DNA from: an uncultured Cytophagaceae bacterium | GTDB lineage: Bacteria > Bacteroidota > Bacteroidia > Cytophagales > Spirosomataceae | Direction: 5' to 3' | NCBI GenBank assembly: GCA_938008575.1 | Contig: CALLKB010000244.1 | Location: 1 to 8,330, forward strand | DNA: 8,330 bases | Shown here: positions 5,460-8,330 of the stretch, piece after piece | Layout: each line of letters begins with the position of its first letter | How positions within the stretch are numbered: the first letter of the stretch is position 1 | Notes under the pieces: model-generated | What the model was told of the DNA's origin: nothing | Databases searched by the model: none | Seen by the model: only the letters and a program-made list of their open reading frames with translations | Made by a program: the position numbers and the translations under genes

Positions 5460-6227
5460 TTATACTAAATAGAAGAAGGTAAATACGAATACCCAAACCA
5501 AGTCAACAAAGTGCCAGTAAAGACCTACTTTCTCAACCATTTCATAATGCCCTCTGCGCTCGTAAACGCCTGTCGCTGCATTAAAGAAAATTAAGATATT
5601 CAAGATAACTCCTGAGAATACGTGTGTTCCATGGAATCCTGTAATGAAGAAGAATAAATCCGCAAATGCAGGAGGGCCGTAAGGGTTACGAACCAAATTG
5701 GCTCCTTCAATCGGAGTAACTACGCCATCAATCAATTGCTTCGCTGCGATTGACAAATCTTCTGGACCGTGGATAAAGTGTGTCCATTCCCAAGCTTGTG
5801 AACCCAAGAAAGTAAATCCACCTACGATTGTCCATAACATCCATTTCTCTACATCTTTGCGGTCTCCACGGTGGCCAGCTTCTACAGCTAATACCATGGT
5901 TACAGAAGAGGCAATCAAAATGAAAGTCATGATACCTACGAATACCAAAGGCAATGACATTCCGTGTAAAAATGGAACGGCTTCAAATACCTTTTCTGGG
6001 ATAGGCCAGTGTGTCGTAGCAAAATAGAACGTATCAGGAGTTCCTTCCCAAGCGGGTTGGCTGAAACGAATCATTCCGTAAGTAATCAATAAGGCAGAGA
6101 ACGTAAATGTATCTGATAGGAGGAAAAACCACATCATTAATTTTCCGTAACTCGCTTTTAAAGGTTCTGATCCACCCGACCATGTTAGGTTTTCGGGTAC
6201 AGCAGGGGCAGTGTGTGCAACTGACAT
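5460..6227 (-). CDS. coxC: Cytochrome c oxidase subunit III (longer copy)
   Basis: A 255-residue heme-copper oxidase subunit III. Family signatures are the membrane segment MMWFFLLSDTFTFSALL (31-47), LGSQAWEWTHF (141-151) with the conserved helix Glu at 147, FITGFHGTHVFSGV (194-207) with His199 and His202, and the C-terminal YWHFVDLVWVFVFTFFYLV (237-255). There are about five membrane helices, as in bacterial short subunit III. A loop of about 40 residues (150-190, ending NPYGPPAFADL) is longer than in the neighbouring paralogue. The subunit packs against subunit I and supports proton uptake and turnover stability. It starts 11 bp after the short paralogue, so the two are probably co-expressed and perhaps co-assembled. 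Confidence 0.95.
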   Translation of the reverse strand: MSVAHTAPAVPENLTWSGGSEPLKASYGKLMMWFFLLSDTFTFSALLITYGMIRFSQPAWEGTPDTFYFATTHWPIPEKVFEAVPFLHGMSLPLVFVGIMTFILIASSVTMVLAVEAGHRGDRKDVEKWMLWTIVGGFTFLGSQAWEWTHFIHGPEDLSIAAKQLIDGVVTPIEGANLVRNPYGPPAFADLFFFITGFHGTHVFSGVILNILIFFNAATGVYERRGHYEMVEKVGLYWHFVDLVWVFVFTFFYLV

Positions 6228-6238
6228 GCGGTAATTGC

Positions 6239-6817
6239 TTAATTGTTAAAAACTAAAAATAAAAATAAATATACCCATAAAGCATCTAAAAAATGCCAAT
6301 AGGTGGTACAAATCTTAATTTGGGTCAATGCTTTTGCATTAATCTTCAGTCGGAAAGCTGCCACTAAAGCAACCAATAACACAATCAATCCGGAGATTAA
6401 ATGTAGCCCATGTAGGCCTGAAAGTACATAAACAAAAGAACCTGACGGATTTCCTACAAAGAATACGTTCTTTTCCACTAATTGGATCCAACCGTAAAAT
6501 TGCATGATTAAGAATATTAATCCGAGCACAAAAGTAATAGAAATACTTATTCGAAGCGCATTAAATTGGTCTTTTTTTGCTGCTAGGTATGCAAAATGCA
6601 TGGATGCACTACTAGCTAGTAAAACGATGGTGCTGTAAGAAAACAAATTTGGCAAATCGAATTCAACCCAGTTACCTTCTGCTTTTCTTACGAGATATGC
6701 ACTTGTAAACGCAGCAAACAACATGATGATGGATACAATGAATAACCACATGGTAAACACTTTCGGATTGACCGAACGCGTTTCATTGGCTGCAAGGAGT
6801 TCTTCTTGATTTTTCAT
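6239..6817 (-). CDS. Cytochrome c oxidase subunit III paralogue (short copy)
   Basis: A 192-residue subunit III-like protein with five membrane helices (about 20-43, 58-79, 89-111, 127-153, 170-190). It aligns with the downstream subunit III over VFTMWLFIVSIIMLFAAFTS, NPSGSFVYVLSGLHGLHLISG (123-143; compare NPxG...GFHGTHVFSG) and the C-terminal YWHFLDALWVYLFLFLVF. In the third helix the segment QFYGW (106-110) matches QAWEW of the longer copy, so the conserved Glu is replaced by Gly109. The length is close to short caa3-type subunit III (CtaE-like). It starts 3 bp after ctaB. It could be a second subunit III in the same complex, an alternative subunit, or an assembly factor; the sequence does not decide this. 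Confidence 0.9.
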   Translation of the reverse strand: MKNQEELLAANETRSVNPKVFTMWLFIVSIIMLFAAFTSAYLVRKAEGNWVEFDLPNLFSYSTIVLLASSASMHFAYLAAKKDQFNALRISISITFVLGLIFLIMQFYGWIQLVEKNVFFVGNPSGSFVYVLSGLHGLHLISGLIVLLVALVAAFRLKINAKALTQIKICTTYWHFLDALWVYLFLFLVFNN

Positions 6818-6820
6818 GAC

Positions 6821-7669
6821 TTAAGCTTTATCAAATAAAAAGGCGATTTGAACAATTAATAAATAAATGAAGGAACCAAACATCATCCAGCGGGCTGCCT
6901 TGTCTGTGGGTTTCATCATTAAGTAAAATGTCTGTCCTAAGAACAAGCTACCGGCCACAATTGTTATGATGGCCGACGTAATTCCTGTCATATGCATCAT
7001 ATACGGTAGGAATCCCAAAGGAATCAAAAATACCGTGTAAATCATGATCGTAAATGCCGTTTTCAAATCCTTTTTCCCATCATTCGGCAACATGCGGAAT
7101 CCCGCTTTTTTATAGTCGGCATCTGCCACCCACGCTATCGCCCAAAAGTGTGGGAATTGCCAAAAAAATTGGATAGCAAATAGGATGCCCGGTTCCCAAC
7201 CGAAATGCTGTGTGGCTGCGACCCAACCGATCATCGGAGGGAATGCGCCTGGGAATGCTCCTACAAATACTGAAATGGGACCTACGCGCTTGAGTGGCGT
7301 GTAGACATAGCCGTAAAGAATATACGAAAGCAAGCCAATCGCTGCAGCTTTCCAAGTGAAATAGCTTAATAAGCCTAATGCTAAAGCCGCAATAATCAGC
7401 CCGTAAATCTGCGCATTCTTTGGTGTAAGCGTTTGGGTGGGAAGTGGACGCTTGGCCGTACGCTTCATCAATTTATCGTATTCAATTTCTTTTAATTGGT
7501 TAACGATATTGGCAGCGCCCGTCAGGAAAAATCCACCTAAGGAAATTAGAATAATATCAATCGCCTTATGTTCAACTGGGGCTAATAAAAAACCGAAGGT
7601 TCCCGAAAACGCCACGGTCATCGAAAGTCGTGATTTTAATAAAGCGATATAGGGTTTTACCTTGTTCAT
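6821..7669 (-). CDS. ctaB: Heme O synthase (protoheme IX farnesyltransferase)
   Basis: A UbiA-family polytopic membrane prenyltransferase that adds farnesyl to heme B to give heme O, the substrate of CtaA. With the start at 7669 it is 282 residues, the usual length. The first prenyl-diphosphate/Mg site is NIVNQLKEIEYDKLMKRT (54-71), followed by RPLP; Glu61 replaces the first Asp seen in many homologues, while Asp65 is kept. YTPLKR is at 123-128 and the second acidic region is DADYKKAGFRMLP (183-195). The frame stays open upstream to an ATG at 7807, but that would add 46 polar, non-conserved residues encoded entirely within ctaA. The ATG at 7669 overlaps the ctaA TGA as ATGA and gives the normal N terminus MNKVKPYIALLKSRLS. 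The short subunit III gene begins 3 bp after its stop. Confidence 0.95.
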   Translation of the reverse strand: MNKVKPYIALLKSRLSMTVAFSGTFGFLLAPVEHKAIDIILISLGGFFLTGAANIVNQLKEIEYDKLMKRTAKRPLPTQTLTPKNAQIYGLIIAALALGLLSYFTWKAAAIGLLSYILYGYVYTPLKRVGPISVFVGAFPGAFPPMIGWVAATQHFGWEPGILFAIQFFWQFPHFWAIAWVADADYKKAGFRMLPNDGKKDLKTAFTIMIYTVFLIPLGFLPYMMHMTGITSAIITIVAGSLFLGQTFYLMMKPTDKAARWMMFGSFIYLLIVQIAFLFDKA

Positions 7670-8330
7670 ATACTTCGTGTTTTTAACCACGCATGCACGT
7701 GAAGACCCAATAAAACTAATGAACTCGTTAAGTGAATTGGTTGGGAGCCCATTGGTAACGCGAAGTAGGCCATTAGAACGCCCGATATCAGCGATATTCC
7801 GATACAAAAAACAAATGCCCTTACGTAAGGTGTATTATTCAATTCTGTTCCTTGAACATTTTTCCAAAGGAAATAATGACTAATCAAAATCGCCCAAGAA
7901 AACGTGCGGTGTGTGATGTAACCCAAGTCTAAGTTTTCGATCCACTGTGCTTTGGCGTTTTCACCCAATGCACGAATGACCTCATCCATGTTTTCACGTA
8001 CTTGCGTTCCTAGTAAAATTTGAATGCAGATGATGAAAGCATTAATTGTGATCCATTTGCGTTGTGATTGTGCTAAATCAATTTTAGGCTTATCGGTCTG
8101 TAACGCTTTCAATAGAAAAAATAACACTCCCGTGGTTAATAGCATGTGCATGGTCACAACACCCGGTAAAAGAAATGAATCAACGACATATTTTCCTAGT
8201 ACAGCATTGGCCATTACAAGTAGAAATGCTGCCAAAGTTGGTAGAAATACGCGCCGACCTTTTTTAATGGATAATGCAAGGGTTGTGGCCATGAAAAGAC
8301 CAGTAAGGGCACCCATTAATCGGTTAAGGT
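7666..8330 (-). CDS. ctaA: Heme A synthase (CtaA/COX15 family), partial, N terminus beyond window
   Basis: The C-terminal two-thirds of a heme A synthase, which oxidises the C8 methyl of heme O to the formyl of heme A. The frame is open to the right edge: the codons before the Met at 8316 read L-N-R-L and continue, so that Met is internal. Counting from the Met at 8316, His57 (TMHMLLTTG), His136 (THRTFSWAI) and His195 (PIHLTSS) match three of the four conserved heme-ligand positions of Bacillus CtaA. LLGTQVRENMDEV (101-113) is the family signature. At the first ligand position the expected His-Arg pair appears to be Asn-Arg (NRLMGALTG). About six membrane helices are visible. The gene is the most upstream member seen and overlaps ctaB by 4 bp (ATGA), coupling the two heme-modifying enzymes. 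Confidence 0.94.
   Translation of the reverse strand, partial: LNRLMGALTGLFMATTLALSIKKGRRVFLPTLAAFLLVMANAVLGKYVVDSFLLPGVVTMHMLLTTGVLFFLLKALQTDKPKIDLAQSQRKWITINAFIICIQILLGTQVRENMDEVIRALGENAKAQWIENLDLGYITHRTFSWAILISHYFLWKNVQGTELNNTPYVRAFVFCIGISLISGVLMAYFALPMGSQPIHLTSSLVLLGLHVHAWLKTRSI

Noticed and set aside
5698..6027. 109-residue plus-strand open frame inside subunit III
   Set aside because: It is antisense to a strongly conserved oxidase gene and has no domain or start context of its own.
7110..7355. 81-residue minus-strand open frame in another frame of ctaB
   Set aside because: It is fully contained in ctaB in a shifted frame, and its Arg/Ser/Cys-rich composition is typical of a frame shadow.

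Overview
The window looks like a chromosomal segment of a Bacteroidota bacterium, probably a Cytophagales-type aerobe (the genus cannot be fixed from sequence alone). The reasons are a perfect Bacteroidota-type promoter (TTTG-N19-TACTTTTG) in front of a tRNA, moderate-to-low GC, mostly weak Shine-Dalgarno signals, a Bacteroidota-style ECF sigma factor, and a cytochrome oxidase gene order (heme A synthase, heme O synthase, two subunit III genes, subunit IV, SCO, DUF420) that I recall as typical of that phylum. All protein genes are on the minus strand except murI.

Left edge (1-148): the 5' part of a tRNA-Tyr(GUA) on the minus strand, cut by the window edge, with its promoter and a 24-bp near-perfect palindrome in the transcribed leader. 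Positions 149-2663 (minus): a three-gene cassette of ECF sigma factor, single-pass membrane protein (probable but unproven anti-sigma factor) and secreted or outer-membrane beta-barrel protein, chained by two 4-bp ATGA overlaps. Positions 2762-3571 (plus): murI, glutamate racemase for peptidoglycan precursor synthesis. It lies divergent from the sigma gene across a 98-bp gap and ends tail-to-tail with the respiratory cluster, sharing four bases of stop codon.

Positions 3568-8330 (minus) form one tightly packed respiratory cluster, transcribed right to left. It contains ctaA (partial, runs off the right edge), ctaB, a short subunit III paralogue, a longer subunit III, subunit IV, a SCO copper chaperone, a DUF420 membrane protein and a 96-residue membrane protein with a CxxC just after its signal peptide. 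No gap between genes exceeds 25 bp and several genes overlap. CtaB and CtaA convert heme B to heme O to heme A. The subunit III/IV genes supply structural parts of an aa3/caa3-type oxidase. SCO, with DUF420, is expected to serve copper-centre assembly. Subunits I and II and the cluster promoter are not in the window and probably lie to the right.

I see no mobile element, CRISPR array, defence system or frameshifted gene. The most interesting items are the uncharacterised CxxC protein at the end of the oxidase assembly cluster and the sigma / cysteine-free membrane partner / repeat-bearing barrel cassette.
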